This document shows positions 7,887 to 17,228 of a DNA stretch of 64,000 nt, in pieces. Made by a program: the position numbers and the translations under genes. The notes below the pieces were generated by a model. That model saw only the letters and a list, made by a program, of their open reading frames with translations, searched no databases and was not told where the DNA came from. Where the stretch lies: NCBI GenBank assembly GCA_002337055.1, contig DDFG01000005.1, positions 385,037 to 449,036 on the forward strand. Direction: 5' to 3'. Positions within the stretch are counted from its first letter, which is position 1; every line of letters starts with the position of its first letter. This stretch comes from Betaproteobacteria bacterium UBA1934. GTDB lineage: Bacteria > Pseudomonadota > Gammaproteobacteria > Burkholderiales > Rhodocyclaceae.

Positions 7887-10196
7887 TCAGTCGGAGGGCG
7901 GCTTGTCGAGTTCGGGCTTGGGCGGCGGCGTATCGCTGGCGGCGGCCTGCTCCTCTTCCTCGGTCGGCAGTTTGCCGACGTTTTCGGTGTAGATGTAGTC
8001 CTTGCCGACCGGGGTCAGGCCCTCGGGCGCCTTGGGCAACATGATGGGCACGCCCTTGAGGGCCTTGCCCATGTAGCCGACCCAGATTGGCAGAGCGGCC
8101 ACACCGCCGGTTTCCTTGTCTCCCAGTTTCTTCGGCTGATCGAAGCCGATCCAGGCGCAGCCGGTTACGGTGGCCTGATAGCCGCAGAACCACGCGTCGA
8201 CGTATTCGTTGGTCGTCCCGGTTTTGCCCGCCAGATCTTGACGCTTGAGTTGCACAGAAGCCCGGGCAGCGGTACCGAAGATCGTCACATCGCGCAGCAT
8301 CGAATCCATCAGAAAGGCGTTGCGCGGATCAATGACCCGCAACGCCTCATCATTGACTGGCGTCGGCTGGGCGGCCGCCAGTACTTGATTGTTGTCGTCG
8401 CGGATGTCACGCACGATGAAGGGCTGGACGCGGTATCCCCCGTTGGCGAATACCGAATAGGCGGTCACCATCTGCCACGGCGTCACGGAACCCGCTCCCA
8501 GCGCCATGGTCAGGTATGGCGGATGCTTGTCCGCGTCGAAACCAAAGCGCGTCGCGTAATCCTGAGCGTACTGCGGAGTGATGGCCTGGAGAATACGGAT
8601 CGACACCATGTTCTTGGATTTCGCCAGGGCCGTACGCATCTTCATCGGCCCCTCGTACTTGCCGTCGTAGTTGTGCGGCGTCCAAGCCGTGCCACCTGTG
8701 AGGCTGCCGGGCACGGTAATCGGTTCGTCCGGGATCACGCTGCCGGGATGAAAACCCTTTTCCAGCGACGCGGAATAAATAAAAGGTTTGAAGCTCGATC
8801 CCGGCTGACGCCAAGCTTGCGTCGCATGGTTGAACTTGTTGCGGTTGAAATCGAAACCACCGACCAGTGCGCGCACGGCGCCGGTTTGCGGGTCGATGGC
8901 CACGAACGCGGATTCGACTTCCGGCAACTGCGCGATCTGCCATTGGCCCTTTTCATCCTTCTGTACGCGCACAATCGCGCCGCGTTTGAGCCGCTTGTTT
9001 GGAGGCGCCTTGTCATCGAGCATCCGCGCCGCCCATTTCAGCGCATCGCCGGACAGGGTGAGAATCTCCCCGCCCGCCTTGGCAACCCGCACCTGCCGGG
9101 TGTCGGCAGACAGCACCACCGCTGGCAGCAAGTCACCTGCCTCGGGGAATTCTCCCAAAGCCTCCTCGATATCTTCATCCTGATCCGAAGTGATGTCGGT
9201 CATGTCGACGTAGGCCTCGGCACCCCGGTAGCCGTGGCGACGGTCGTAGTCCATCACACCTTTGCGCAGGCTCTGGTACGCGGCGATCTGCTCGTCCTGG
9301 CGGATCGTGGTCATCACCTTCAGGCCGCGAGTGTAAACATCGTCCGGAAAGCGCTCGGCTGCAATCTGCCGGGCCATTTCGGCAATGTACTCGGCGTGGC
9401 CGCCAAAACTCACCAGATCGCGCTTGACAGTCAACGTCTCCTTCGTTGCGGCTTCGTGCTGCTGATCGTTGATGAATCCCAGTTCGAGCATGCGACGCAG
9501 CACGTATTGCTGGCGCAACCGCGCCCGCTTGGGATTGACCACCGGATTGAAGGATGAGGGCGCCTTCGGCAGCCCCGCCAGCATCGCAGCTTCGGCAACC
9601 GAGATATGAGCCAGCGGCTTGCCGAAATAGATTTGCGCCGCCGCCGCGAAACCATAGGCACGCTGCCCCAGAAAAATCTGGTTCATGTACAACTCAAGAA
9701 TCTGGTCCTTGCTCAGGTTGTTCTCGATCTTGAAGGACAGCAGGATTTCATAAAGCTTGCGCCGATAGGTCTTTTCCGAGGACAGGAAAAAGTTGCGCGC
9801 CACCTGCTGGGTGATGGTCGAGGCGCCCTGCTTTTTACCGCCGCCAACGGTGTTCATGACAGCAGCCCGCAACACGCCCATGACGTCAATACCCGCATGC
9901 TGGTAAAAGCGTTCGTCCTCGGCAGCCAAAATAGCCTGTTTCATCAGCGGCGGAATGTCCTGGATCTTGACAACCTCGCGACGCTCCTCGCCAAACTCGC
10001 CGATCAGCCGCCCTTCTTCGGAATAGATGCGCAGTGGGATCTTGGGACGATAGTCGGTCAGTGCCTCTAGCGATGGCAGGTTGGGATACAGCAGAATGAA
10101 GGCAATCAGAATAACCGCCAGACCGGCGGCCAACAGGCCCAATACCACGACAAGTGGATAAAGAACGAGGCGTTTCGCCCAGTGCAGAGTCGTCAA
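7887..10196 (-). CDS. mrcA: penicillin-binding protein 1A (bifunctional glycosyltransferase/transpeptidase)
   Basis: A class A PBP that polymerises lipid II and cross-links peptidoglycan. After one N-terminal membrane anchor, the GT51 domain shows EDERFYQHAGID and the QGASTITQQVARN motif. The transpeptidase domain has SSFK (active serine), SKN and KTGTT. An OB-like insertion lies between them and the C-terminus is Pro/Glu-rich. The open frame extends to an ATG at 10289 (800 residues). I prefer the TTG at 10196 (769 residues), because GGGGA lies just upstream, a TATAAT box sits at 10225-10230, and the protein then begins with the normal short tail and anchor. The start is the uncertain part; the identity is not. 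Confidence 0.92.
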   Translation of the reverse strand: MTTLHWAKRLVLYPLVVVLGLLAAGLAVILIAFILLYPNLPSLEALTDYRPKIPLRIYSEEGRLIGEFGEERREVVKIQDIPPLMKQAILAAEDERFYQHAGIDVMGVLRAAVMNTVGGGKKQGASTITQQVARNFFLSSEKTYRRKLYEILLSFKIENNLSKDQILELYMNQIFLGQRAYGFAAAAQIYFGKPLAHISVAEAAMLAGLPKAPSSFNPVVNPKRARLRQQYVLRRMLELGFINDQQHEAATKETLTVKRDLVSFGGHAEYIAEMARQIAAERFPDDVYTRGLKVMTTIRQDEQIAAYQSLRKGVMDYDRRHGYRGAEAYVDMTDITSDQDEDIEEALGEFPEAGDLLPAVVLSADTRQVRVAKAGGEILTLSGDALKWAARMLDDKAPPNKRLKRGAIVRVQKDEKGQWQIAQLPEVESAFVAIDPQTGAVRALVGGFDFNRNKFNHATQAWRQPGSSFKPFIYSASLEKGFHPGSVIPDEPITVPGSLTGGTAWTPHNYDGKYEGPMKMRTALAKSKNMVSIRILQAITPQYAQDYATRFGFDADKHPPYLTMALGAGSVTPWQMVTAYSVFANGGYRVQPFIVRDIRDDNNQVLAAAQPTPVNDEALRVIDPRNAFLMDSMLRDVTIFGTAARASVQLKRQDLAGKTGTTNEYVDAWFCGYQATVTGCAWIGFDQPKKLGDKETGGVAALPIWVGYMGKALKGVPIMLPKAPEGLTPVGKDYIYTENVGKLPTEEEEQAAASDTPPPKPELDKPPSD

Positions 10197-10224
10197 GTTG
10201 CGGTCCCCGATTAGCGTTGCGCGG

Positions 10225-10253
10225 ATTATACGCTGAACCGCGAATCCCCCGAA
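10225..10253 (-). promoter_or_regulatory. putative promoter for mrcA (PBP1A)
   Basis: On the minus strand a perfect TATAAT (10230-10225) is preceded at 17 bases by a poor -35 (TTCGGG). It would start transcription near 10218, about 20 bases before the TTG at 10196. It would also place the ATG at 10289 outside the transcript from this promoter. Confidence 0.35.
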
Positions 10254-10351
10254 AAACCGCTTTACATGACTAGGGGTTGTTGCTAGCATCTAACGTGAAT
10301 TATTGGTTTCTCGCCTAAACTCGCAATTTGTAAGGATTTTTAGGGGGCCGA

Positions 10352-11434
10352 ATGCAACTCGACCTGTCGATTTTCAGCGCCAAGGCGCGCCCGCTGCTCG
10401 GCCTCGACATCAGCTCCTCCGCCGTCAAGATGGTCGAGATGACCGTCGCCGGCAAGGACGGTTATCGCGTCGAACGCTATGCCATCGAAGTGCTCCCGAA
10501 GGACGCAGTCTCCGACGGCAATGTGGTCAACATGGAAGGCGTGGTCGATTGCATCAAGCGCGCCTGGAAGAAAATGTCGACCTCCACGCGCAATGTCGCC
10601 ATGGCCTTGCCCGCTTCTGCGGTCATCACTAAGAAGATCATCGTCCCCGCTGGGTTACGCGAGGAAGAACTTGAGGTGCAGGTCGAATCGGAGGCAAATC
10701 AGTACATTCCGTTCTCGATCGACGAAGTCAATCTGGATTTCCAGGTCATCGGACCCGCTCCATCAGTTCCGGACGAAATCGAGGTAATGATCGCCGCCTC
10801 GAAGAAGGAACGGGTGCAGGATCGCGTCGCGGTCGCCGAGGCAGCGGGCCTCAATGCCGTGATCGTCGATGTCGAATCGCTGGCGGCACTGGCCGCTTTT
10901 GAATTGATCGAAAAGCAGTTACCGGAAGGCGGGCGCAACCAGATCGTCGCGCTGATCGATGCCGGGTCAAGCGTCATGAATGTCACCATGCTGCGCAATG
11001 GCCAGCAGCTCTACACCCGCGAACAGGCGTTCGGCGGCGGCCAGCTGACGCAGGACATCATGCGCCACTACGGCATGTCCTTTGAAGAGGCAGAATCGGC
11101 CAAACGCGCCGGCAACCTGCCCGAAGGCTACGAAACCGAGTTGCAGATTCCGTTCATGGAGAACCTGGCTCTCGAGATTTCCCGTGCGCTTCAGTTCTTC
11201 TTTACTTCGACTCAATACAATCAGGTCGACCACATCGTTCTGGCGGGCGGCTGCGCTGTCATGCCGGGAATCGACGAAATCGTGGCTACGCGGACGCAGG
11301 TCAACACGGTCTTTGCCAATCCTTTTGCCAACATGACGCTTTCCGACCGCATCCGGGCCAAGAGCCTGGCTGCCGACTCTTCGGCACTGATGGTGGCCTG
11401 CGGACTCGCTCTGAGGAGGTTTGATCCGTCATGA
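10352..11434 (+). CDS. pilM: type IV pilus assembly protein PilM (actin-like ATPase)
   Basis: Encodes 360 residues with the FtsA/actin-like fold: LGLDISSSAVKMVEM is the first phosphate-binding loop, LIDAGSSVMNVTM the second and LAGGCAVMPG the third. PilM is a cytoplasmic protein that binds the N-terminal tail of PilN and links the PilNOP inner-membrane complex to the pilus motors. AGGGGG precedes the ATG at a good distance. It is the first gene of pilMNOPQ, in which every following gene overlaps its predecessor by four bases. It is divergent from mrcA. Confidence 0.97.
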   Translation: MQLDLSIFSAKARPLLGLDISSSAVKMVEMTVAGKDGYRVERYAIEVLPKDAVSDGNVVNMEGVVDCIKRAWKKMSTSTRNVAMALPASAVITKKIIVPAGLREEELEVQVESEANQYIPFSIDEVNLDFQVIGPAPSVPDEIEVMIAASKKERVQDRVAVAEAAGLNAVIVDVESLAALAAFELIEKQLPEGGRNQIVALIDAGSSVMNVTMLRNGQQLYTREQAFGGGQLTQDIMRHYGMSFEEAESAKRAGNLPEGYETELQIPFMENLALEISRALQFFFTSTQYNQVDHIVLAGGCAVMPGIDEIVATRTQVNTVFANPFANMTLSDRIRAKSLAADSSALMVACGLALRRFDPS

Positions 11435-12015
11435 TCCGTATCAATCTTCTTCCCTACCGCGAAACTGCCAAAAAGGCCAAGCGTCAGCAGTTCTTTGCAA
11501 CCGCCGGCCTGGTCGCCATTCTCGGCGCGCTGATCGTGTTCTTCGGCTTCACCCTGATTGAAGGCTACATCAGCAGCCAGGAAAGCAAGAACGAGTTTCT
11601 CAAGAAAGAAATCGCCGCGCTCGACAAGCAGATCGAAGAGATCAAGCGACTCAAGGAACAAACCGCTGCCCTGCTGGCGCGTAAACAGATCATCGAATCC
11701 TTGCAGCGCGATCGCAGTGATACCGTATACCTGTTGATGGAACTGACCCGACAGATTCCGGAAGGTATCTATCTGAAGTCGGTGAAACAGGATGGCCTGA
11801 AGATCAATCTGACCGGCTACGCCCAGTCCAATGCACGGGTGTCGACCCTGTTGCGTAATATCGATAATTCGCCGTGGCTGGAACGCCCACAGCTGATCGA
11901 AATTCGCGCGACCACCGTCGCCAACCGGCGCCTGAACGAGTTCGTGCTCGACGTGATGCTGAAGCGGCAAAAGACCGACGAGCCTACCAAGGCTCCGCGG
12001 AAGGAGGCCAAATGA
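11431..12015 (+). CDS. pilN: type IV pilus assembly protein PilN
   Basis: Encodes 194 residues. The conserved cytoplasmic peptide IRINLLPYRE at the extreme N-terminus is the PilM-binding motif. One membrane helix follows (about residues 24-46), then a coiled coil rich in Glu, Lys and Leu, and a ferredoxin-like periplasmic domain. It pairs with PilO in the inner-membrane alignment complex. The ATG overlaps the pilM stop (ATGA) and the stop overlaps the pilO start in the same way, so translation is coupled. Confidence 0.96.
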   Translation: MIRINLLPYRETAKKAKRQQFFATAGLVAILGALIVFFGFTLIEGYISSQESKNEFLKKEIAALDKQIEEIKRLKEQTAALLARKQIIESLQRDRSDTVYLLMELTRQIPEGIYLKSVKQDGLKINLTGYAQSNARVSTLLRNIDNSPWLERPQLIEIRATTVANRRLNEFVLDVMLKRQKTDEPTKAPRKEAK

Positions 12016-12683
12016 AATCTGCCCCCAAGCTGAAGGCGCTGCCGAAAATCGATTTCGGGTCGGTGATCGATGATTTCAAGCATCTCAACCCCAACGATGT
12101 CGGCACTTGGCCCGTCCTGCCCAGAGCGCTTGCCCTGATTCTGTTGCTCATTCTTATCATTTTCGCGGGCTGGTGGTTCCTTTGGAGCAATCAGCTCGAT
12201 TCACTCGATGCCAAGCAAAAAGAAGAAGAAAAACTCAAGCAGGATTTCCTTGATCGGAAAAAACAAGCCATCAATCTTGATCTTTATAAACAGCAACTAA
12301 ACGAGATTGACCAGACCTTTGGCGCCCTGTTGAAGCAGTTGCCCAATAAATCTGAGATGGAAGCGCTGTTAACTGAAATCAACCAGTCCGGCTTGGGACG
12401 CGGTTTGCAATTCGAACTGTTCAAGCCGGGCCAGGAACAGGCCAAGGAGTTCTACGCCGAATTGCCGATCACCGTGAAAGTGACCGGCGGCTACCACGAC
12501 ATCGGCGCATTCGCCTCCGACATCGCAAAACTACCGCGCATCGTTACGCTCAACAACCTGGCACTGTCTCCCACTGCCACTGGCCGATTGACGCTGGACG
12601 CGACGACCAAGACCTTCCGCTACCTTGACGAGGAAGAAGTGGCCAAGCAGAAGCAAGCCGCCAAACAGGGAGCGAAGCAGTGA
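12012..12683 (+). CDS. pilO: type IV pilus assembly protein PilO
   Basis: Encodes 223 residues: a cytoplasmic N-terminal stretch of about 35 residues, one membrane helix (ALALILLLILIIFAGWWFLW), a coiled coil, and a periplasmic ferredoxin-like domain containing the conserved ELPITVKVTGGYHDIGAF segment. It forms heterodimers with PilN and contacts PilP. The ATG at 12012 has AAGGAGG directly upstream and overlaps the pilN stop. The longer open frame upstream lies inside pilN and is rejected. Confidence 0.96.
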   Translation: MKSAPKLKALPKIDFGSVIDDFKHLNPNDVGTWPVLPRALALILLLILIIFAGWWFLWSNQLDSLDAKQKEEEKLKQDFLDRKKQAINLDLYKQQLNEIDQTFGALLKQLPNKSEMEALLTEINQSGLGRGLQFELFKPGQEQAKEFYAELPITVKVTGGYHDIGAFASDIAKLPRIVTLNNLALSPTATGRLTLDATTKTFRYLDEEEVAKQKQAAKQGAKQ

Positions 12684-13228
12684 GACATCTCTATCCTATC
12701 GCCCTGTGCGTTGCCCTAGTCGCGTGCGGAAACGAAGAGCACGAAGACTTGCGCAACTGGATGCACGAAAACACCAAGGACCTCAAGGGTAACGTGCCGA
12801 AGCTGCCACCGGTGATCCCCTATCAGCCGGTTCCCTATGTGACCGACACGCTGATGGATCCTTTTAATGCCGCCAAGATCGAGCCGGAATCGAAGCGTGG
12901 AGGCAGTGGTACAGGCAAGGCGGGAGCACTCCAGCCCAATTTCGAAGCGCGCGACCTGCGCAACAGCCTGCTCGAGAAATATCCGCTCGAATCCCTGAAG
13001 ATGATCGGCTACCTAAATGTGGGTAAGCAGCCGTTGGCAGTCATTCAGGTCGAACAACATGTTAAGCAGGTGAAAATCGGCGATTACATCGGTCAGGATT
13101 TTGGCATCGTCACGCAAATCACCGAGCAGGAAGTGACCCTGCGCGAACTTATCCAAGACTCGGCGGGCGATTGGTCCGAGCGGACCAGCACCCTGCAAAT
13201 GCAGGCCAAGGAGGGAAGCAAGAAATGA
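12680..13228 (+). CDS. pilP: type IV pilus assembly lipoprotein PilP
   Basis: Encodes 182 residues starting with GTG, overlapping the pilO stop (GTGA). The signal sequence ends in lipobox LVAC with Cys16 acylated, followed by a disordered linker with PKLPPVIPYQPVPY. The C-terminal beta-domain (about residues 90-175, with MIGYLNVGKQPLAVI and GDYIGQDFGIV) binds the N0 domain of the PilQ secretin. PilP is anchored in the inner membrane and connects PilNO to PilQ across the periplasm. Confidence 0.96.
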   Translation: MRHLYPIALCVALVACGNEEHEDLRNWMHENTKDLKGNVPKLPPVIPYQPVPYVTDTLMDPFNAAKIEPESKRGGSGTGKAGALQPNFEARDLRNSLLEKYPLESLKMIGYLNVGKQPLAVIQVEQHVKQVKIGDYIGQDFGIVTQITEQEVTLRELIQDSAGDWSERTSTLQMQAKEGSKK

Positions 13229-15384
13229 AATCGGTCAAATACATCCTCGCCCTGATCGCCGCCTCGGGCGTACTCATCCTTCCGAATGCCTGGTCGCAAA
13301 CACCGACGGCACCACTGAATGCCATCGAATCCTTACAGTATTCACAGCAAGGTGGCGAAACGCTGGTCAAAATCCAGTTAAAAGACACACTCACCGCAGC
13401 CCCCAACGGATTTGTCGTCTCGAACCCTGCTCGCGTGGCACTCGACTTTCCGGCCACCGCGAACGGGTTGGGCAAGAACACCGACATCATCAACCAGGGC
13501 GATCTCTCCAGCATCAATATCGTCCAGGTAGGTGATCGCACGCGCCTGGTGCTCAATTTGCTACGTCCGCTGGCGTACACGACCCGGATTGAAGGCAAGG
13601 AATTACTGGTTACGTTGAAGTCCGCAAGCGTCGCTGCCGTAAGCGCGCCGGTCGCGACACGTTTTGTTGAAGAAAGCGTCACCGGCAAGAAACACAACAT
13701 CCGCGACATCGCCTTCCGTCGCGGCAAAGAAGGCGAGGGCCGCGTTGTCGTCGACCTCTCCGATGCCGGCACCGGCATCGATATTCGTCAGCAGGGCGCC
13801 GTGCTGGTCGTCGACTTCCTGAAAACCAGTGTGCCAGAAAATCTCCGCCGCCGACTGGATGTTACCGACTTCGCGACCCCCATCACCGGCGTTACGACTG
13901 CGATGCAAGGCGACAATGTCCGCATGACGATTACTCCCAAGGGGCTTTGGGAACACAACGCCTATCAGACAGACAACCAGTTCGTGGTCGAGGTTCGGCC
14001 CGTGATCGAAAACCCGAACAAACTGGTGCAAGGCACGCGTCTGGGGTATCAGGGGCCGCGTGTCAGCATCAACTACCAGAATGGCGAAATTCGCGCCCTG
14101 CTCCGCCTGATGGCGGAAGAACTGGGCCTCAACGCCGTCATCAGCGAAACCGTGACCGGCACAACCACATTGGTGCTGAAGGATGTCCCGGCCGATCAGG
14201 TCATCGACCTGATCTTCAAGCAAAAGGGTCTGGACATGCGCAAGAACGGCAACGTGCTGCTGATTGCGCCGCGCGACGAACTGTCGCAACGTGAAAAACT
14301 GGAATTCGAGGCCCAACAACAGATCAGCGAACTCGAACCGGTGCGCATGGAGGGCATTGTCCTCAATTACCAGAAAGCTGCCGAACTGGCCAAACTCCTC
14401 AGTGGGCAGGGTGCGCCGGGTTCGCCGCGCATGCTGTCGAAGCGGGGTAGCGTCACCGCCGACACGGTCACCAACACCTTGTTCGTGAACGACATTCCCT
14501 CCAAACTGGACGAAATCCGCAAATTCACCCGCGCCATTGACGTGGGCAGCAAGCAAGTGCTGATCGAAGCGCGTGTCGTCGAAGCCTCGGACAGTTTCAA
14601 CAAGGACATCGGCGTTCGCATGACCTTCCTCAACCAGGCGATCAGCGGACTTGGCAAGAGCGGCGTCTATCTGGGCGGCGGTCAGTACGGCGTTGGCACT
14701 CGCAGCTCATCTGGTTCCATCGATGCGGCCGGCAATGCCACCGTGACCAGTTCATTCGTCCCGCCGGTGCAATCCAGCCCGCAAACCGCCATGGTGAATC
14801 TGCCCTCCTTCAGCAATTCGGGTGGCGCCTTCTCGTTCTCTTTGTTCAACAGTTCTCTCACCAAGATCCTGAATGTCGAACTGGCTGCACTCGAAAGTGA
14901 TGGCAAGGGCAAGGTGATTTCGAGTCCGCGCGTCGTCACCGCCAACAACGTTCAGGCCACCATCGAGGACGGCACCGAGATTCCGTATGTCACCCCGGCC
15001 TCAGGCAACAACCCCGCTTCTGTCAGTTTCAAGAATGCCAAACTATCACTGAAGACCACCCCCCAGATCACGCCGGAAGGCCGTGTCCGCATGAAGCTCG
15101 AAGTCACCAAGGACGAACCGGATTGGACACGCCAAATCCAGGGTAACCCGCCGATCAAGACCTCGAAGGTCGAAACCGATGTCGTAGTCGAAAATGGTGG
15201 CACGGTTGTCATCGGCGGCGTGTTCACAATGACCTCGTCAGGCACTAACGAACGGGTGCCGCTGCTCGGAGACATTCCCTTGCTCGGAAATCTGTTCAAG
15301 GTTCGCCATCAAGAAAACACGCGCCGCGAGTTGCTGATCTTCATTACGCCACGTGTCCTGGATGAAAAACTAGAACTTCGCTGA
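13225..15384 (+). CDS. pilQ: type IV pilus secretin PilQ
   Basis: Encodes 719 residues with a Sec signal peptide ending near NAWSQ. Two AMIN domains (roughly residues 35-130 and 150-250) bind peptidoglycan. An STN/N0 domain (about 285-345), a secretin N1 domain and the C-terminal secretin barrel follow. The barrel has the typical VISSPRVVTANN and VPLLGDIPLLGNLFK motifs and ends with the LLIFITPRVL signature. It forms the outer-membrane pore through which the pilus passes. The ATG overlaps the pilP stop. The middle of the secretin domain has a Ser/Gly-rich stretch, as in other betaproteobacteria. Confidence 0.97.
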   Translation: MKSVKYILALIAASGVLILPNAWSQTPTAPLNAIESLQYSQQGGETLVKIQLKDTLTAAPNGFVVSNPARVALDFPATANGLGKNTDIINQGDLSSINIVQVGDRTRLVLNLLRPLAYTTRIEGKELLVTLKSASVAAVSAPVATRFVEESVTGKKHNIRDIAFRRGKEGEGRVVVDLSDAGTGIDIRQQGAVLVVDFLKTSVPENLRRRLDVTDFATPITGVTTAMQGDNVRMTITPKGLWEHNAYQTDNQFVVEVRPVIENPNKLVQGTRLGYQGPRVSINYQNGEIRALLRLMAEELGLNAVISETVTGTTTLVLKDVPADQVIDLIFKQKGLDMRKNGNVLLIAPRDELSQREKLEFEAQQQISELEPVRMEGIVLNYQKAAELAKLLSGQGAPGSPRMLSKRGSVTADTVTNTLFVNDIPSKLDEIRKFTRAIDVGSKQVLIEARVVEASDSFNKDIGVRMTFLNQAISGLGKSGVYLGGGQYGVGTRSSSGSIDAAGNATVTSSFVPPVQSSPQTAMVNLPSFSNSGGAFSFSLFNSSLTKILNVELAALESDGKGKVISSPRVVTANNVQATIEDGTEIPYVTPASGNNPASVSFKNAKLSLKTTPQITPEGRVRMKLEVTKDEPDWTRQIQGNPPIKTSKVETDVVVENGGTVVIGGVFTMTSSGTNERVPLLGDIPLLGNLFKVRHQENTRRELLIFITPRVLDEKLELR

Positions 15385-15404
15385 CAAGCGACGCCGCATC
15401 CTCC

Positions 15405-15428
15405 AAGCCGGCAACCGCCGGCTTTTTT
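15405..15428 (+). terminator. intrinsic terminator after pilQ
   Basis: A perfect 8-base-pair stem AAGCCGGC / GCCGGCTT with the four-base loop AACC is followed by a run of T (15423-15428). It lies 20 bases after the pilQ stop and before aroK, so aroK probably has its own promoter or depends on read-through. Confidence 0.85.
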
Positions 15429-15460
15429 GTTGTTATGCGGGCATCGGATAGAATCTGGTC

Positions 15461-16000
15461 ATGAGTGACGCACCGAACATCTACCTCGTCGGGCTGATGG
15501 GCGCCGGCAAGACCACCATCGGCAAGCAACTTGCACGCAAGAGCGGGCGTCGTTTCGTCGATTCCGACCAGGACATCGAGGCACGGACCGGGGTCCGGAT
15601 TCCGACGATTTTCGAAATCGAAGGCGAAACCGGCTTTCGGCTGCGCGAAGCGCAAGTCATTGCCCAACTGTGCCGCGAGGAGCACCTGGTCATGGCCACT
15701 GGCGGTGGCGCCGTTCTCAACGCCCAGTCGCGGCAGTTAATGCGTGAAACCGGCTGGGTAGTGTATTTGAATGTGCCGCCACGCCAACTCTTCGAACGAA
15801 CACGGCACGACCGTTCGCGCCCTTTGCTTCAGGTCGAGAACCCGCAAAGGAGGCTCGAGGAACTGCATGCCGCGCGCGACCCGCTGTATCGCGAAGTCGC
15901 CCATCTGGTCGTCGATGGGCATCACATGCACGCCAACATGCTGGTGCAGTTCATTCTTCAGGAATACGCCAAGTTATGCGCCAAACGATGCGAACATTGA
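15461..16000 (+). CDS. aroK: shikimate kinase
   Basis: Encodes 179 residues. The P-loop GLMGAGKTTIGK (about residues 10-21) is near the N-terminus. DSDQDIE is the shikimate/Mg2+ binding segment, and ATGGGAVL and the lid-region RPLL follow. It phosphorylates shikimate to shikimate-3-phosphate on the way to chorismate. The gene overlaps the start of aroB by 25 bases. The pil-aroKB arrangement is conserved in many beta- and gammaproteobacteria. Confidence 0.96.
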   Translation: MSDAPNIYLVGLMGAGKTTIGKQLARKSGRRFVDSDQDIEARTGVRIPTIFEIEGETGFRLREAQVIAQLCREEHLVMATGGGAVLNAQSRQLMRETGWVVYLNVPPRQLFERTRHDRSRPLLQVENPQRRLEELHAARDPLYREVAHLVVDGHHMHANMLVQFILQEYAKLCAKRCEH

Positions 16001-17076
16001 ACGTCGCTCTCGCGGATCGAGCCTATCCGATTCAAATCGGTTCCGGTTTGTTGCGACAACCCGAACTGCTGACACCTCATCTGCGGCAACCTCGCGCGCT
16101 GGTCGTCACCAACACTACGGTGGGACCACTTTACCTTGGTACGCTGACAAATACCCTGACAGCCACCAAAATAGACCATCAGGTGGCCACACTACCCGAT
16201 GGCGAACAATTCAAAAACTGGGCAACTCTCAACCTGATCTTCGATGCCTTGCTAAAGCATCATTGCGAACGCCATACCACCCTCATTGCCCTGGGCGGTG
16301 GCGTGGTGGGCGACATGGGCGGATTCGCGGCAGCCTGCTACCAGCGTGGCATGCCCTTTATCCAGGTGCCCACCACCTTGCTTGCGCAGGTCGATTCCTC
16401 GGTCGGCGGCAAGACGGCCATCAACCATCCAGCCGGCAAGAACATGATCGGCGCCTTCTACCAGCCGCGCCTAGTGCTTGCCGATATCGACACTCTCAAT
16501 ACGCTGCCGGATCGCGAATTGCGCGCAGGTCTTGCCGAAGTCATCAAGTACGGTCTGATTCGAGATCCTGAGTTCTTCGCATGGTTGGAAGACCATATCG
16601 AGGCATTGCTCGCCCGCGATCCTGCTGCCCTGACGCTGGCTATCGAACGCTCCTGCGCCATCAAGGCGGAAATCGTCGCTGCCGACGAACGCGAAACAGG
16701 CGAACGCGCCCTGCTGAACCTCGGCCATACCTTTGGCCACGCAATTGAAACAGGAATGGGATACGGCACATGGCTGCACGGCGAAGCCGTCGCCGCGGGC
16801 ACTCTCATGGCCTGCGCCCTCTCTGCCTTGCTAGGTCGCCTCACCATTGCCGACGTGAAGCGCGTGGAATCGCTGTTCGCTCGGGCCGGTCTACCGACTC
16901 ACGGCCCGGCAAGTCTGGATAGCGCCGTTTATCTTGAACTGATGCAGCACGACAAGAAGGTGCAGGACGGCAAATTGCGCCTGATCCTGCTCGACGCCAT
17001 CGGACGAGGCGTCGTTGACGACAGCGCCACCCCCGCCGACATTGCAGCGGCGATCTCGCAAAGGGCGCGGACCTAA
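15976..17076 (+). CDS. aroB: 3-dehydroquinate synthase
   Basis: Encodes 366 residues. The NAD-binding GGGVVGDMGGF motif, the TTLLAQVDSSVGGKTAIN active-site segment, GLAEVIKYG and the metal-ligand region LNLGHTFGHA are all present. The enzyme converts DAHP to 3-dehydroquinate, the second shikimate-pathway step. Two starts are possible: ATG 15976 with AGGAA upstream, or ATG 15988, which gives the family-typical MRTLNVAL start but has no clear ribosome site. I use the first. Confidence 0.96.
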   Translation: MRQTMRTLNVALADRAYPIQIGSGLLRQPELLTPHLRQPRALVVTNTTVGPLYLGTLTNTLTATKIDHQVATLPDGEQFKNWATLNLIFDALLKHHCERHTTLIALGGGVVGDMGGFAAACYQRGMPFIQVPTTLLAQVDSSVGGKTAINHPAGKNMIGAFYQPRLVLADIDTLNTLPDRELRAGLAEVIKYGLIRDPEFFAWLEDHIEALLARDPAALTLAIERSCAIKAEIVAADERETGERALLNLGHTFGHAIETGMGYGTWLHGEAVAAGTLMACALSALLGRLTIADVKRVESLFARAGLPTHGPASLDSAVYLELMQHDKKVQDGKLRLILLDAIGRGVVDDSATPADIAAAISQRART

Positions 17077-17116
17077 AGCGTTCAATCAGCATTGCCTGTT
17101 TGACATTATCGGCGTC

Positions 17117-17145
17117 TTGTAACAAGCCGATTCAATCGTTACACT
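17117..17145 (+). promoter_or_regulatory. putative sigma-70 promoter for gltBD
   Basis: TTGTAA (17117-17122), a 17-base spacer and TACACT (17140-17145) lie in the 152-base gap before gltB. Each box matches consensus at 4 of 6 positions. A perfect TTGACA at 17100-17105 has no matching -10 at the right distance. Confidence 0.35.
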
Positions 17146-17228
17146 TTAAGGTCGCCCCAAGGAAACTTGAAGCCCGCCCCCCGCTGGCTTTCCGGGTTGT
17201 CGCCGCTCATTTTTTGAAGGATTCCAGC

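Noticed and set aside
8238..9557. Plus-strand open frame of 439 codons
   Set aside because: Antisense of the PBP1A gene, whose catalytic motifs are all in place on the other strand.
17100..17105. Perfect TTGACA as gltB -35 box
   Set aside because: No plausible -10 lies 15-19 bases downstream, so the neighbouring TTGTAA/TACACT pair was preferred.
17100..17228. Extended N-terminus for gltB from 17100
   Set aside because: The GTG at 17229 has a good ribosome site and yields the normal short propeptide before the catalytic Cys; the extension overlaps the promoter region.
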